Shown: positions 36,004-45,719 of the stretch, one piece after another
Position numbering within the stretch: position 1 is the first letter of the stretch
Layout of the letters: every line of letters starts with the position of its first letter
From: Novosphingobium mathurense
Lineage (GTDB): Bacteria; Pseudomonadota; Alphaproteobacteria; Sphingomonadales; Sphingomonadaceae
Length of the DNA: 64,000 nt
Assembly: GCF_900168325.1 (NCBI RefSeq)
Contig: NZ_FVZE01000002.1
Location: forward strand, 310,001 to 374,000
Reading direction: 5' to 3'
Position numbers and translations under genes: made by a program
Notes under the pieces: model-generated
The model's input: the letters and a program-made list of their open reading frames with translations, nothing else
Told to the model about the DNA's origin: nothing
Database searches by the model: none

Positions 36004-37563
36004 ATGAACATCCCGTCCTCAGATTCCGTACTCATCGTCGATTTCGGCAGCCAGGTTACCCAGCTGATCGCGCGCCGTGTGCGCGAGGCGGGCGTCTATT
36101 CCGAAATCGCACCCTTCTCGATGGCCGAGGAAGCCTTCAAGCGCCTCGATCCCGTGGGCATCATCCTCTCGGGTTCGCCGGCATCGGTGCTCGACGGGAA
36201 CGGGCCGCGCATTCCCGATGCCATTCTTGAGAGCGGGCGCCCGATGCTCGGCATCTGCTATGGCCAGCAGTCGCTGATGCACCAGCTGGGCGGCGAAGTG
36301 CTTGCCGGCGATTCGGGTGAGTTCGGCCGCGCCTTCATCGAAATCGCGGATGAGTGCGCCCTGTTCGACGGGCTGTGGAACGTGGGCGAAAAGCACCAGG
36401 TCTGGATGAGTCATGGTGACAAGGTGACCAGCCTCGCCCCCGGCTTCCGCCCCGTCGCTTCCAGCGCCGGCGCGCCCTTCGCGGTGATCGCCAACGACGA
36501 GAAGCGCATCTATGCGATGCAGTTCCACCCTGAGGTGGTTCACACGCCCGATGGTGGCAAGCTGCTCAAGAACTTCGTGCGCCACGTCTGCGGCATGGCC
36601 GGCGACTGGACGATGGCCGAGTTCCGCAAGACCAAGATCGAGGAAATCCGCGAACAGGTTGGCGACAAGCGCGTGATCTGCGGCCTTTCGGGCGGCGTCG
36701 ATTCCGCCGTGGCCGCCGTCCTCATTCACGAGGCTATCGGCGACCAGCTCACTTGCGTTTTCGTCGATCACGGCCTGATGCGCATGGGCGAGGCCGAGCA
36801 GGTCGTGTCGCTGTTCCGCGGGCACTACAACATCCCGCTCGTCCACGTCGATGCCTCGACCCTGTTCCTCAAGGGACTGGAGGGCGTCACCGACCCTGAA
36901 AAGAAGCGCAAGTTCATCGGCAAGACCTTCATCGATGTCTTCGAGGACGAGGCGAAGAAGATCGGCGGCGCCGAGTTCCTGGCCCAGGGCACGCTCTACC
37001 CCGACGTGATCGAATCGGTTTCGTTCACCGGCGGTCCCTCGGTCACGATCAAGAGCCACCACAACGTCGGCGGTCTGCCCGAGCGTATGGACATGAAGCT
37101 GGTCGAGCCGCTGCGCGAACTGTTCAAGGACGAAGTGCGCGAACTGGGCCGCGAGCTGGGCCTGCCCGACATCTTCGTCGGCCGTCACCCGTTCCCCGGA
37201 CCGGGCCTGGCCATCCGCATCCCCGGCGAAGTCAGCCGCGACAAGGCCGACATCCTGCGCAAGGCCGATGCGATCTACCTGGAAGAGATCCGCAATGCCG
37301 GTCTCTACGATGCGATCTGGCAGGCATTCGCAGTGCTGCTGCCGGTCAAGACCGTGGGCGTCATGGGCGACGGTCGCACCTACGACAGCGTCTGCGCCTT
37401 GCGCGCAGTCACCTCGACCGATGGCATGACCGCCGACATCTATCCTTTCGATGCCGCGTTCCTCAGCCGCGTCGCCACGCGCATCATCAATGAGGTCAAG
37501 GGCATCAACCGCGTCGTCTACGACTACACCTCGAAGCCGCCCGGCACGATCGAGTGGGAATGA
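36004..37563 (+). CDS. guaA: GMP synthase (glutamine-hydrolysing)
   Basis: Converts XMP to GMP with glutamine nitrogen and ATP. The N-terminal class I glutaminase has its nucleophile Cys in [15 protein letters not shown] (near 85) and the His-Glu pair in [13 protein letters not shown]. The ATP-pyrophosphatase loop [13 protein letters not shown] is near 228-240, and the dimerisation domain ends with [14 protein letters not shown], the universal GuaA C-terminus. The 519 residues are normal. A strong terminator follows. Confidence 0.98.
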   Translation: MNIPSSDSVLIVDFGSQVTQLIARRVREAGVYSEIAPFSMAEEAFKRLDPVGIILSGSPASVLDGNGPRIPDAILESGRPMLGICYGQQSLMHQLGGEVLAGDSGEFGRAFIEIADECALFDGLWNVGEKHQVWMSHGDKVTSLAPGFRPVASSAGAPFAVIANDEKRIYAMQFHPEVVHTPDGGKLLKNFVRHVCGMAGDWTMAEFRKTKIEEIREQVGDKRVICGLSGGVDSAVAAVLIHEAIGDQLTCVFVDHGLMRMGEAEQVVSLFRGHYNIPLVHVDASTLFLKGLEGVTDPEKKRKFIGKTFIDVFEDEAKKIGGAEFLAQGTLYPDVIESVSFTGGPSVTIKSHHNVGGLPERMDMKLVEPLRELFKDEVRELGRELGLPDIFVGRHPFPGPGLAIRIPGEVSRDKADILRKADAIYLEEIRNAGLYDAIWQAFAVLLPVKTVGVMGDGRTYDSVCALRAVTSTDGMTADIYPFDAAFLSRVATRIINEVKGINRVVYDYTSKPPGTIEWE

Positions 37564-37605
37564 TTTGCCGTCTGGCACCGACAGGTCCCGGCGAGCACGG
37601 TATGC

Positions 37606-37638
37606 AAAAGGGGCCCGCAGCAATGCGGGCCCCTTTTC
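37606..37638 (+). terminator. Rho-independent terminator of guaA
   Basis: GGGGCCCGC, 6-base loop, GCGGGCCCC, then TTTTC; AAAA on the other side would allow function in both directions, also for the convergent membrane regulator gene. Confidence 0.85.
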
Positions 37639-37701
37639 GTTGGGATCGGGCCTTCTGAGTGGCGCGTTTCAACGGCCGAAGTTCGCTTGCGCGAAGGTCC
37701 G

Positions 37702-39030
37702 TCAGTTTGAGAGGGGTGGGGCTGCGTGCCAGTTTACGCGCTCGGTCTTGTCCCACACCCCGGCTGTATCGATGGGGTGGGCAATGAGGAGGGACGTCTG
37801 ATAGCCCTGCGAGAACATCGTGCGCACCTGGTACAGGGCTTCGAAGGAGTCGAAGTTGCGCCCAATACGGTAGCCAAGTTGCTGCAGGCGCTTGGAGTCC
37901 ATTGCAAGATTGACCATCTGCCTCACCCCGGCGTCGCCGGTGCCCGATATGACCAGGATCCGCTTGCCGGACGGCCCTGGGAAGCTGGCGATGTAGCCGT
38001 AATCATGGCGCGGGATGATGTCATCGGCGAGAAGATACGGACTGCCCGAGAGGAAATGCCGACCCGACGATTTCTCGACAAGTTCGTAGCAGGTGTCCGC
38101 GCAGCGGAAAGCCGAAGCCTTGAAGAGCGGGTCGCCGATCAGAGGAGTCAATGCATCGAGAGCGCCGACATAAATGATGTTTGGCGAAGTCATCATCTCC
38201 GCATCGAGCTCTGACGCAGATACGACGGCCGGCTTGTATTTCTTTATGATTGGCCAGAGCGAGCTTACCGATTGCAGTATATCGACGCTGACGGAGTGCG
38301 AATCGCCCTCCATTATGCTGACGTGACGTGAATCATCATCCATGATGCCGTGCTTGGACCCGTGTTGCATAGTCACACGCTCATAGAAGCCGTCAATTTC
38401 GTAGATCGAAAGGTCCTGTGTCGGCTCTTCTTTGCCGTTGATCATGTTCTTGCTCATGAACATGAAGTAATCGCCAATGACGATCTTGGTCGGGTTGTCC
38501 TTTTCAAAGCCTTTCCACAGGGTCGATCTGACCGTGTGATTGCCCATGTCCTGCTGTTGTCTGAAATAGAGCCCGCCCAGCGCAAGGTTCGCCAACAGGG
38601 TGGCCAAGGCAACCATGGCGATGACAAACCTGCGGCGCCTGTTTGGGCGAGCCGGCGCCGAAGGGACATTTTCCTCGATCTCGACGCCTTCGGGTTGCTG
38701 CAGGACCAAGCCGTATTCGCCATGCGGGATAACGATCCGCGCTCCGGTCCTGTCGGCATAGTAAAGGTCGAGTTTCTTGCGCAGGCGGTGAATGCCGACC
38801 CGAACGCGTGATCCTTGCGTGCTTTCCTCTTCGCGGCTCTCCTGAAAGACTTCTTCGGCAATTTCCGTTTCTTTGGGCCGATGCTCCTGAAGGGATTGCT
38901 GGAGCAGATAATCGAACAGGCGAAGGAGGGTGTCGGACCGATTTGACCTGATGAAGTCCCGCACGGCTTCGCCTTCTTCGGCCAAGGCGCGGGCAGTGGC
39001 ATCGTCGGCAGAGGCAGCCTGGCTGTTCAT
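37702..39030 (-). CDS. Membrane-anchored winged-helix regulator, paralog A
   Basis: Residues 32-112 form a DNA-binding-like winged helix (LLRLFDYLLQQSL, RPKETEIAEEVF, VRVGIHRLRKKLDLYY, IPHGEYGLVL), related to the OmpR/CadC type and to the N-terminal domain of some TPR and cyclase proteins. After an Arg-rich stop-transfer run (NRRRRF), one transmembrane helix spans about 135-156. The remaining 285 residues are extracytoplasmic and match no domain I know. The start at 39030 (MNSQAASADD) is chosen because the paralog at 55685-57016 also begins MNSQ; a start at 39042 is possible. The layout is that of ToxR/CadC one-component sensors: DNA binding inside, sensing outside. It lies 149 bases downstream of the Tat-exported propeller gene on the same strand. 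The ligand and target genes are unknown. Confidence 0.75.
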   Translation of the reverse strand: MNSQAASADDATARALAEEGEAVRDFIRSNRSDTLLRLFDYLLQQSLQEHRPKETEIAEEVFQESREEESTQGSRVRVGIHRLRKKLDLYYADRTGARIVIPHGEYGLVLQQPEGVEIEENVPSAPARPNRRRRFVIAMVALATLLANLALGGLYFRQQQDMGNHTVRSTLWKGFEKDNPTKIVIGDYFMFMSKNMINGKEEPTQDLSIYEIDGFYERVTMQHGSKHGIMDDDSRHVSIMEGDSHSVSVDILQSVSSLWPIIKKYKPAVVSASELDAEMMTSPNIIYVGALDALTPLIGDPLFKASAFRCADTCYELVEKSSGRHFLSGSPYLLADDIIPRHDYGYIASFPGPSGKRILVISGTGDAGVRQMVNLAMDSKRLQQLGYRIGRNFDSFEALYQVRTMFSQGYQTSLLIAHPIDTAGVWDKTERVNWHAAPPLSN

Positions 39031-39179
39031 TGTTATTTCCATGCGGCGCAGGGCATACGAGGTGGGGCTTGCGAAGTCATTGGATGCGCGACCTTTAGCG
39101 AAGCCGCCTGGCGGCAGTTCGTATCAACTGCACGCTGGCGGCACAAGATTACCCCGATATGTCCATACCGGCATCCCGA

Positions 39180-40517
39180 TCACACGACATCCAACTCAAC
39201 TAGCTGGGCGTTGAACCCGTATCCCGGCATGAATGAATGCATCACCTCGTTGGCCTCCAGGGCCGCTTCCGATGCGGATGGTGCGCTTTTCGCTTCCGGA
39301 CTGTCTCCTTCGTCAGGGGCATTCGTCGCCTGAGCGATCTCGCGTATTCCCTTCAGGTCGGTCCAGACCAGCCAGAAGGATTTTCCGTCATCGGACATCC
39401 ACTTGGGAGAAATTTGGGGAGAATAGGCGCGGGACTGGGGATCGCCACCCGGCGTCCAGGCACGCTCTTCATGGACTTGGCGCCATGGCCCCCAGGGTGT
39501 CTCTGAAATCCAGAAGCCGAGATAGCTCGGCTTGCCGAATTCCGTCCCGTCATCGGCACAACCGTTTCCGGCACTCACCATCATGTAGGCATCGAGGGCC
39601 TCGTTGAAGACGATGCTGGGCAGCCATGTCTCGACTACCAGGTCGCCGGGGAAGAGGTTGGTCGAATTGACCCAGCCGCGCGGAAAGACATGAACCGGCT
39701 GTCTGTCGTCAAGCACTGGAGACCAGAGCGGCGTGCCGTCCGGCTGGATGCCGGCGAAGAAGCGATAGGCACGCCGGTCGAGGATCTCTTCAATCCCCAC
39801 CCGGAAGAGCACGAGCTCGTTCATCTTGCCGTCGACGCTTCCGTTCGTGCCGTAGACATAGATATAGCCGTCGCGGTTTGCCCGGTAATCCTGACCCATC
39901 TGCAGGACGGTCAGCAGGGAGAAGCACCCGTCCGGCTCGTTGAAGAAGGCGAATTTGTCCTTTTTCTGCTCGTGCCAGTCCTCCCATTGCACCGGGGACG
40001 TGCCGTCCTGATTGCGCCAGGTGCGGCCACCATCTTCGGAATAGATAAGCTTGGCCGTCGTCCAGTGACGCGGCCGGTCTTCGGCCCGGTCCAGTGCGGT
40101 GAGGAACTGGTAGATCCGGCCATTCACTGCCAACAGGCCGTGGCCGTGGTAGTGCGGGGCCTCTTCCGGCTCCTGCGATTGTTCGACGGAAGGATAGCCG
40201 TCAACGATATGCGCCGAGGCTTCGTGCGGATCATTGCCGCCGATCGACCACAGGGATCGCTTGTAGAACATGTCGGGTGGATTTACCCAGCCGGCGCCAT
40301 CGTTGACGACGGTCAGTTGCCGGTTGTCCGGCGTCCAGGTCATCTTGTAGCCGTCCCCGATCGTGGGCAACTTTACGATTGTGTCGTCCCGCCGCCTCAG
40401 GGCGCGGATGATGCCCGCCCGGGCATCAGGTGCAAGGGCGGCATAGGCGCTCTGGCTCCAGGCTGCACATAGACCAACAGCGATGGACTGTTTGAGAAAG
40501 TCCCTTCGTTGCGACAT
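39180..40517 (-). CDS. Tat-exported beta-propeller protein with an Asp-box (DUF4185-like)
   Basis: The N-terminus MSQRRDFLKQSIAVGLCAAW carries a twin-arginine motif (RRDFLK) and a hydrophobic core ending QSAYA, so folded export to the periplasm is expected. The mature part has the sialidase-type Asp-box YSEDGGRTW and repeated Trp/Asp-rich strands (DRPRHWTTAKLIYS, GFWISETPWGPWRQV), suggesting a propeller of five or six blades that acts on or binds carbohydrate. A relationship to DUF4185 is my best guess. The 445-residue start at 40517 is chosen because the Tat signal then begins properly. Catalytic residues cannot be assigned. It precedes membrane regulator paralog A. Confidence 0.65.
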   Translation of the reverse strand: MSQRRDFLKQSIAVGLCAAWSQSAYAALAPDARAGIIRALRRRDDTIVKLPTIGDGYKMTWTPDNRQLTVVNDGAGWVNPPDMFYKRSLWSIGGNDPHEASAHIVDGYPSVEQSQEPEEAPHYHGHGLLAVNGRIYQFLTALDRAEDRPRHWTTAKLIYSEDGGRTWRNQDGTSPVQWEDWHEQKKDKFAFFNEPDGCFSLLTVLQMGQDYRANRDGYIYVYGTNGSVDGKMNELVLFRVGIEEILDRRAYRFFAGIQPDGTPLWSPVLDDRQPVHVFPRGWVNSTNLFPGDLVVETWLPSIVFNEALDAYMMVSAGNGCADDGTEFGKPSYLGFWISETPWGPWRQVHEERAWTPGGDPQSRAYSPQISPKWMSDDGKSFWLVWTDLKGIREIAQATNAPDEGDSPEAKSAPSASEAALEANEVMHSFMPGYGFNAQLVELDVV

Positions 40518-41258
40518 CGAGGTTCGCTCCGTCATGAGTGATGAAAGAAAATTTGCACCAAAGGCGCCATCTTGGTGGCGTACGGTCTGCCAATTGGGGA
40601 ATTGGCCGGATTTAGCGGCAGGTCCCGAGATTGCGATATGCGTGTCGCGCCCGATCTGAATGACTGCCGCCCGGCAGAGTGGCACGGCAGCGGACGAGCG
40701 CTATAGAGCCGATCGTTCCATGCGTTCTTTGCATTCGTCGACTTCAATGACCGGTATCCGTCCTCTCGTTTACTTGGCGTTACTAGGCCTTCAGCCTATC
40801 CGATGGCGGCGATAGGGGAACCGGGATGCGGTCGTGAAACCGTTCGTGCGACAGGGTGTAACGCTCTATTCTGTTCGGATGCGTCGGCTTGTTGCGTGAA
40901 CCGCAGGAAGACGACGGGTAACGGTCGAGAATGCGGCGCTTTGTCTTTGCCCCTGTCCGAGGGAATTTCGACTTTCGCCAGACTGCGGCAGGGTGCTGCC
41001 GTACGCGAGCGACCTGATAGCTGTTACCTGGATCATGTTACCGTCGTAACGCAAACGGTTTCGTGACCGCTTTCCAAGCGACGGCCCGGTTCGGGTTGCT
41101 ACATTGAAAACTGTACCGGGAATCGGATGCTGCGGTCCTGCTGAGAGGGCGGCGCTCGGCAGTTAAACCTGCTTAGTGACAATTGCATGGCACCAAAAAC
41201 CGGATTGGTGCGACGTCGCAATCCAGGCGTCGCTGAAGAGGGGCGAAGGGAGATTCAC
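40518..41258. other. Intergenic region, 741 bases, divergent promoters
   Basis: No convincing gene. It separates the minus-strand propeller gene from the plus-strand envelope cluster, so it must hold both promoters. GTTACCGTCGTAAC (41037-41050) is a small dyad with GTTAC/GTAAC arms, and TGTACCGG occurs at 41112-41119. An open frame at 40803-41066 has no ribosome site and a cysteine-rich random-looking product. Confidence 0.5.
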
Positions 41259-41624
41259 ATGAACGTTTTCGGTAAGGCTGCGGTGACCATATCGCTGGGA
41301 CTGGCCGCGATCAGCGCTCCAGCCGTGGCGCATCATTCATTCGCCATGTTCGATCAGGACAAGATTGTCGACCTCAAGAAAGTCAAGGTCGTGCAATTCA
41401 AGTGGGGCAATCCGCACGTCTTCGTTGTCGTCCAGAGCGGCGATACGCGTTACGCCCTTGAATGCTCCAGCCCCTCGGCCATGACCGGAGCCGGTTGGAA
41501 ATTCAACAGCATCAAGGTTGGCGACACGATCGACGTCTCCATTTTCCCCCTGCGCAGCGGGAAGCCTGGTGGAGCGCTCAAGACTGCGACGCTCGCAGAC
41601 GGCAAGAAGCTCGAGGCACTTTGA
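41259..41624 (+). CDS. DUF6152-like secreted protein
   Basis: A 121-residue periplasmic protein with signal peptide MNVFGKAAVTISLGLAAISA, cleaved near APAVA|HH. The mature start HHSFAMFD and the segment VVQFKWGNPHVFVVV are the hallmark of the family I know as DUF6152: a small beta-rich domain whose N-terminal His pair could bind a metal. The earlier ATG at 41187 lies before the signal peptide, so 41259 is used, with GGGAGA 6 bases upstream. First gene of the plus-strand envelope cluster. The function of the family is unknown. Confidence 0.8.
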   Translation: MNVFGKAAVTISLGLAAISAPAVAHHSFAMFDQDKIVDLKKVKVVQFKWGNPHVFVVVQSGDTRYALECSSPSAMTGAGWKFNSIKVGDTIDVSIFPLRSGKPGGALKTATLADGKKLEAL

Positions 41625-41671
41625 CGGTGTTGGGCTGGCAGATGCGAAGCCGGCAAGAGAATGGGGGTGTC

Positions 41672-42493
41672 ATGAAGTTTACCGTTACGCATCTGGCCGC
41701 CATTGCCGTGGCATGTTCGGCGGTCCCTGCTGCAGCAACTGGCGCAGTGGCGGCAACGAAGAACGCAACAAAGGATGCCACGCAACCGCCGCCGAGGCCG
41801 ATAACGGCGGCCAGCGCCAACGGATCCCACGATCTCAACGGCGTGTGGGCCAGATATCCAGCTCCCTGGCCGACCTATAGCGCCGATTTCGACGATGTTC
41901 CTCCGCCTGATCTGGGGCCGGATCTGGTGGAGCCCTATGCAAAGCAATGGAAGGAACAGCGCATCAAGCGCAGGCAGGCGCTTGCAGCTGGCACGCCGCT
42001 GCTCGATCCGAGTACGTTGTGTCTGCCGGAAGGCATGCCGACCGTAATGCAGGCCATTTATCCGATCCAGATCCTGCAGACGCCCGGACAGATCACGGTT
42101 CTGGCTGAGCTCTTCATGCAGACCCGCCGCATCTACATGGATGCGGAGATGCCACCGGTCGATGACCTTGCGCCGAGTTATTACGGGTTTTCGTCGGGCC
42201 ATTGGGAAGGCGACACGCTCGTGGTCAAGACGCGGGGCGTCAAGACGGATGTCCAGTTCTTCGAGATTCCTCACAGCGAGGCGATGGAGATTACTGAGCG
42301 GTACCAGTTGGCGGACGGCGGCAAGAAGCTCTATCTCGATATTTCGATCGAGGATCCCGTCTATCTGCGGACACCCTATCAGTTCCGCTGGGTTTACGAG
42401 CGAACGCCTGGCTACCGCATTCCCGAATATGTCTGCGACAATTTGCACGACGTGATCAATTCGGACGGCACTGTAGATCTCAAGACGGAATAG
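41672..42493 (+). CDS. Secreted protein with GHWEGDTL motif, unknown function
   Basis: The 273-residue product has a signal peptide (MKFTVTHLAAIAVACSAVPA, cleavage near AATGAVA). It contains FSSGHWEGDTLVVKTRGVK, then HSEAMEITERYQLADGG and ISIEDPVYLRTPY, a pattern that I recall from a widespread uncharacterised family in sphingomonads and acidobacteria, usually beside TonB receptors or redox proteins. The start at 41672 is supported by the signal peptide; the open frame begins earlier within the DUF6152 gene but that part is a shadow. The gap to the preceding gene is 47 bases, so the two are probably cotranscribed. Confidence 0.75.
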   Translation: MKFTVTHLAAIAVACSAVPAAATGAVAATKNATKDATQPPPRPITAASANGSHDLNGVWARYPAPWPTYSADFDDVPPPDLGPDLVEPYAKQWKEQRIKRRQALAAGTPLLDPSTLCLPEGMPTVMQAIYPIQILQTPGQITVLAELFMQTRRIYMDAEMPPVDDLAPSYYGFSSGHWEGDTLVVKTRGVKTDVQFFEIPHSEAMEITERYQLADGGKKLYLDISIEDPVYLRTPYQFRWVYERTPGYRIPEYVCDNLHDVINSDGTVDLKTE

Positions 42494-42663
42494 TCAGGCC
42501 GGTATTCGCGACGTTCAATTCGCTGTGCGGATGAAACGTTCGTGGACCGATCATATGCGGAACGCGCAGTTCAGGCGTCGCAAGGACCGCCAGTCATGAT
42601 GGATACTGCCGCGGTTTAGGAGCGGCCAAAGGTATCGAGATAAACAATCAGGGGGATTTCAAA

Positions 42664-45021
42664 ATGAAGTTATTTCATGGCAACGAATCCATGCGCCAGC
42701 AGGGCATGGCGACATGGGGTTTGAAAGCCGCGCGTCGAGGCCTTCTTTGTGGTGTATGCTTGCTGTCGGCTGGCACTGCCTTCGCGCAGGATGGCTCGGG
42801 CGCCAACTCAGAAGGGCCGCAGGCAAGCGATCAGGATGTCATCCTGGTGACCGCGCGGCGCAAGGAAGAATCGCTGACCGAGGTTCCCGCAGCGATTACC
42901 AGCTATTCGTCAGAGTTTCTCGAGACGCAGAACATCACCAGCTTCGTCGACTATGCGACCAAGATTCCCAACTTGTCGTTCCAGTTCGGTCAGGGCGGAA
43001 CGTTTCTGTGGAGCGGCGATCGCGAAACCTCCATCCGTGGCGTGGTCGGTGTTGGAACAACTTCATTCTACATCGATGACACTCCAGTCCCGTCTTCGGT
43101 TAGCCCCCAGGTCTTGAATCTCGATCGCATCGAAGTTCTCAAGGGACCGCAAGGAACGCTGTTCGGCGCAAGCTCGATGGGCGGCAACCTTCGATACATT
43201 TCCAAGAAGCCGTCGCTTACCCTCAATGAGGGCACGATGAGTGCACAGGCCGGCGGAACGAAGAATGGCGGTTTCGATTACGATGCCAACATTCAGAACA
43301 ATTTCGTTCTCGTCCCGGACAAGATCGGGCTTAACGTCGCAGTTGGCTACCTGCAGGACTCGGGTTTCATTACGCGTCGTTTTCCTGACGCCACCGGAGC
43401 GTTGGTATCCAAGGATGGCCAGGGCCGTAACCGTGTCCTCTCCGGCTCGGTGGCTCTGCGTGCCCAACTCGCAGACTCGCTTGAAGCAACCGTCAGCTTC
43501 ATGGGTCAGAGCAGCCGGCTGCGCGGTTTCCCCGGGGCTTACCTGAAGCTCCCTGCTTATCGACCGGTATCCTATACGCTCGACCGCGACACCGATGTCC
43601 AGGAGTACTCGAAAGACGACTGGGGCCTTGGCGCTCTTGTTCTTCGGTACAAGGGTGATGGCTTCGATATTGTCTCGTCCAACAGCTACTTCAGTCGTGA
43701 AATCACGCAGGTTGACGACAATACCGAAGGCACGAAATACTTTTTCCAGTCCGTATTCGACGCCGATTTCACGGGCGTGCCCTTCTACGTTCTGATAAAT
43801 TCGCGGGAAAAGGCATTTACCCACGAAACGCGGCTGTCCTTCGATGAAGGAACCCTCATTCCGGGACTGTCCGGTATCGTTGGCGTGTTCCACAAGAATC
43901 AGAACAACCGTGACTTCAACCCCGCAGTGGAAGTTCCCGAACTGGCTGACGCGGGCTTTTCGCCCCCCTATCTTGCCGAAGTGCGGGTCAAGAGAAACGA
44001 AAAGAACACCGCTCTATTTGGTGAACTGTATTACGAGCCGGTTTCGCGGCTGACGTTCACGATGGGGCTGCGCAAGTACTGGATTCGTCAGCATCAGGAT
44101 CCCAGTGAAGATACCGGCGCCCTGTTCGGGCCCGAAGGCAATGTCAATGATGGGCGGGACGCCCGTCAATCGGGACTGATTCCCAAGGCCGTGATTTCGT
44201 ATGAAGTCGGCGACCGTGGCAATGTCTATGCCTCGGTTTCAAAGGGCTTCCGCGTCGGCGGCACAAACTCGGCGTTGCCGTCATTCTGTGGTGACGATCT
44301 TGGCGCGCTGGGTCTGACCCTCGATGGTGCCGGACAGTATCGTTCGGACACCCTGTGGAGCTATGAAGTCGGTGCCAAGAGCCGGTTCGCCGGTGGCCGC
44401 GTGACTGCATCGGGCGCCGCTTTCCGCATGGACTGGTCGAACATTCAGCAGGTTGCCACGCTTCCCACTTGCGGCCTGACGTTCGTGACCAATGCCGGCA
44501 AGGCGCGAATCAATGGCGGCGAGTTTGAAATTGGCGGACGCCCCTTCGCCGAAGTACCGCTCATGCTCCAATTGGGCATCGGCTACCTCGATGCGAAGCT
44601 GATCGATCCCGGCTTCCTGCCTCAGCCGCCGAACAGCCCTCTCGGCCTCGTCCCGAAGTGGACTGCCAGCATTTCGGGCTCTTACGAGGCACCGATTAGC
44701 GACGATTTGGACTTCTTCATCGCCGCTGACTATAGCTACACCAGTTCTACGAAGGTGCCTTCGGTGGCCGACGGGAATGCAGAGTTCTTTACTCGTCAGC
44801 CGCTCAACCTGGTCAACGGCAATATCGGTCTGAAGTTCGGGCAGTCGCAGTTGATGGTTTATGTGAAGAACCTGTTCGACAAGCGCCTGACTTATGGCGA
44901 TCAACCGATGTCGGGTTTCGAACGCCGCGAGCTTCTACCTGACGGCAACTACGAACGCGTGCTGCGTGGCGTGGTCAGTCGTCCCCGTCAGCTCGGCGTA
45001 CAGTACAGGCTCAATTTTTGA
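42664..45021 (+). CDS. TonB-dependent outer-membrane receptor 1
   Basis: A 785-residue receptor: signal peptide ending GTAFAQ, a TonB-box-like DVILVTARRKEE, a plug domain (EVPAAITSYSSEFL ... IEVLKGPQGTLFGASSMGGNLRYISKKP), and a beta-barrel ending in an aromatic residue (GVQYRLNF). It belongs to the large sphingomonad receptor class for organic substrates, not to obvious siderophore or vitamin B12 groups. GGGGGATTTC precedes the ATG. The substrate is unknown; its neighbours suggest that it feeds the redox-type proteins encoded around it. Confidence 0.92.
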   Translation: MKLFHGNESMRQQGMATWGLKAARRGLLCGVCLLSAGTAFAQDGSGANSEGPQASDQDVILVTARRKEESLTEVPAAITSYSSEFLETQNITSFVDYATKIPNLSFQFGQGGTFLWSGDRETSIRGVVGVGTTSFYIDDTPVPSSVSPQVLNLDRIEVLKGPQGTLFGASSMGGNLRYISKKPSLTLNEGTMSAQAGGTKNGGFDYDANIQNNFVLVPDKIGLNVAVGYLQDSGFITRRFPDATGALVSKDGQGRNRVLSGSVALRAQLADSLEATVSFMGQSSRLRGFPGAYLKLPAYRPVSYTLDRDTDVQEYSKDDWGLGALVLRYKGDGFDIVSSNSYFSREITQVDDNTEGTKYFFQSVFDADFTGVPFYVLINSREKAFTHETRLSFDEGTLIPGLSGIVGVFHKNQNNRDFNPAVEVPELADAGFSPPYLAEVRVKRNEKNTALFGELYYEPVSRLTFTMGLRKYWIRQHQDPSEDTGALFGPEGNVNDGRDARQSGLIPKAVISYEVGDRGNVYASVSKGFRVGGTNSALPSFCGDDLGALGLTLDGAGQYRSDTLWSYEVGAKSRFAGGRVTASGAAFRMDWSNIQQVATLPTCGLTFVTNAGKARINGGEFEIGGRPFAEVPLMLQLGIGYLDAKLIDPGFLPQPPNSPLGLVPKWTASISGSYEAPISDDLDFFIAADYSYTSSTKVPSVADGNAEFFTRQPLNLVNGNIGLKFGQSQLMVYVKNLFDKRLTYGDQPMSGFERRELLPDGNYERVLRGVVSRPRQLGVQYRLNF

Positions 45022-45080
45022 CGACAGTGAACCGTCGTCGATGACCCCGTTCGGGGTCTAAAGCAGAGAAAGGCACTGCC

Positions 45081-45719
45081 ATGGGTAATCACATTGGAAG
45101 GCAAGCAGGAATGAATGCATGGAAGTCCGGTGTGTTGAAGGTCAGCGGGCGCGGCATTCGTCGCTCCGTTGCCACCCTGGCGGTGCTTGCTCTGTCACTG
45201 AGCAGCTGTGGCTCGCATAAGAGTTCCGCCGCAGAAAATGCGGTAACGGAAAGCCCGCCGCTGAAGGCGATTGCGAGCATCAAGGAACTGATGGATTCTA
45301 CGGTAGATCCGTCTGCGGACGGTCTCTGGAACTCGGTCTGGATCGTTTCGAACGCCAATGGTGTAGACAAGCACCAACCGCGCACGGACGAGGAATGGCA
45401 CGAAGTGCGCAGGCACGCGATTACCCTGATCGAGTCCATGAACCTGGCGATGATTCCCGGCCGACCCGCTGCACCTTCGGGCACCAAGGCCGGACTGGGT
45501 GAACTGACACCGCAGCAGATCGACGCCATGGTGAAAGCCAACCGGCCGGAATTCGATGAGTTTGCAGGAGCCGTGCGCGAAAGTGCGGTCGAAGCTCTCG
45601 CTGCGATCGATCACAAGGATCCGGAAGCGCTCAGCCGGATCGGGGGTGAAATCGACGAGCGATGCGAGGCTTGCCACACGACGTTCTGGTATCCGAACTC
45701 GAAGCGCCCCAACAAGTAG
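45081..45719 (+). CDS. Class II (c'-like) cytochrome c lipoprotein
   Basis: The 212-residue protein has a signal sequence with lipobox (LALSLSSC), so it should be tethered to a membrane, and a single haem motif CEACH at residues 195-199 close to the C-terminus. A haem site at the end of a mostly helical protein (KELMDSTVDPSADGLW ... EFAGAVRESAVEALAAI) is typical of class II cytochromes. It could pass electrons from a periplasmic oxidation or act as a gas or nitroxide sensor. The ATG at 45081 has GAGAAAGG upstream; 45111 is an alternative. It follows TonB receptor 1 by 59 bases. Confidence 0.85.
   Translation: MGNHIGRQAGMNAWKSGVLKVSGRGIRRSVATLAVLALSLSSCGSHKSSAAENAVTESPPLKAIASIKELMDSTVDPSADGLWNSVWIVSNANGVDKHQPRTDEEWHEVRRHAITLIESMNLAMIPGRPAAPSGTKAGLGELTPQQIDAMVKANRPEFDEFAGAVRESAVEALAAIDHKDPEALSRIGGEIDERCEACHTTFWYPNSKRPNK

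Noticed and set aside
40803..41066. 87-codon frame in the divergent promoter region
   Set aside because: Cys/Arg-rich random-looking product without a ribosome site; more likely promoter DNA.
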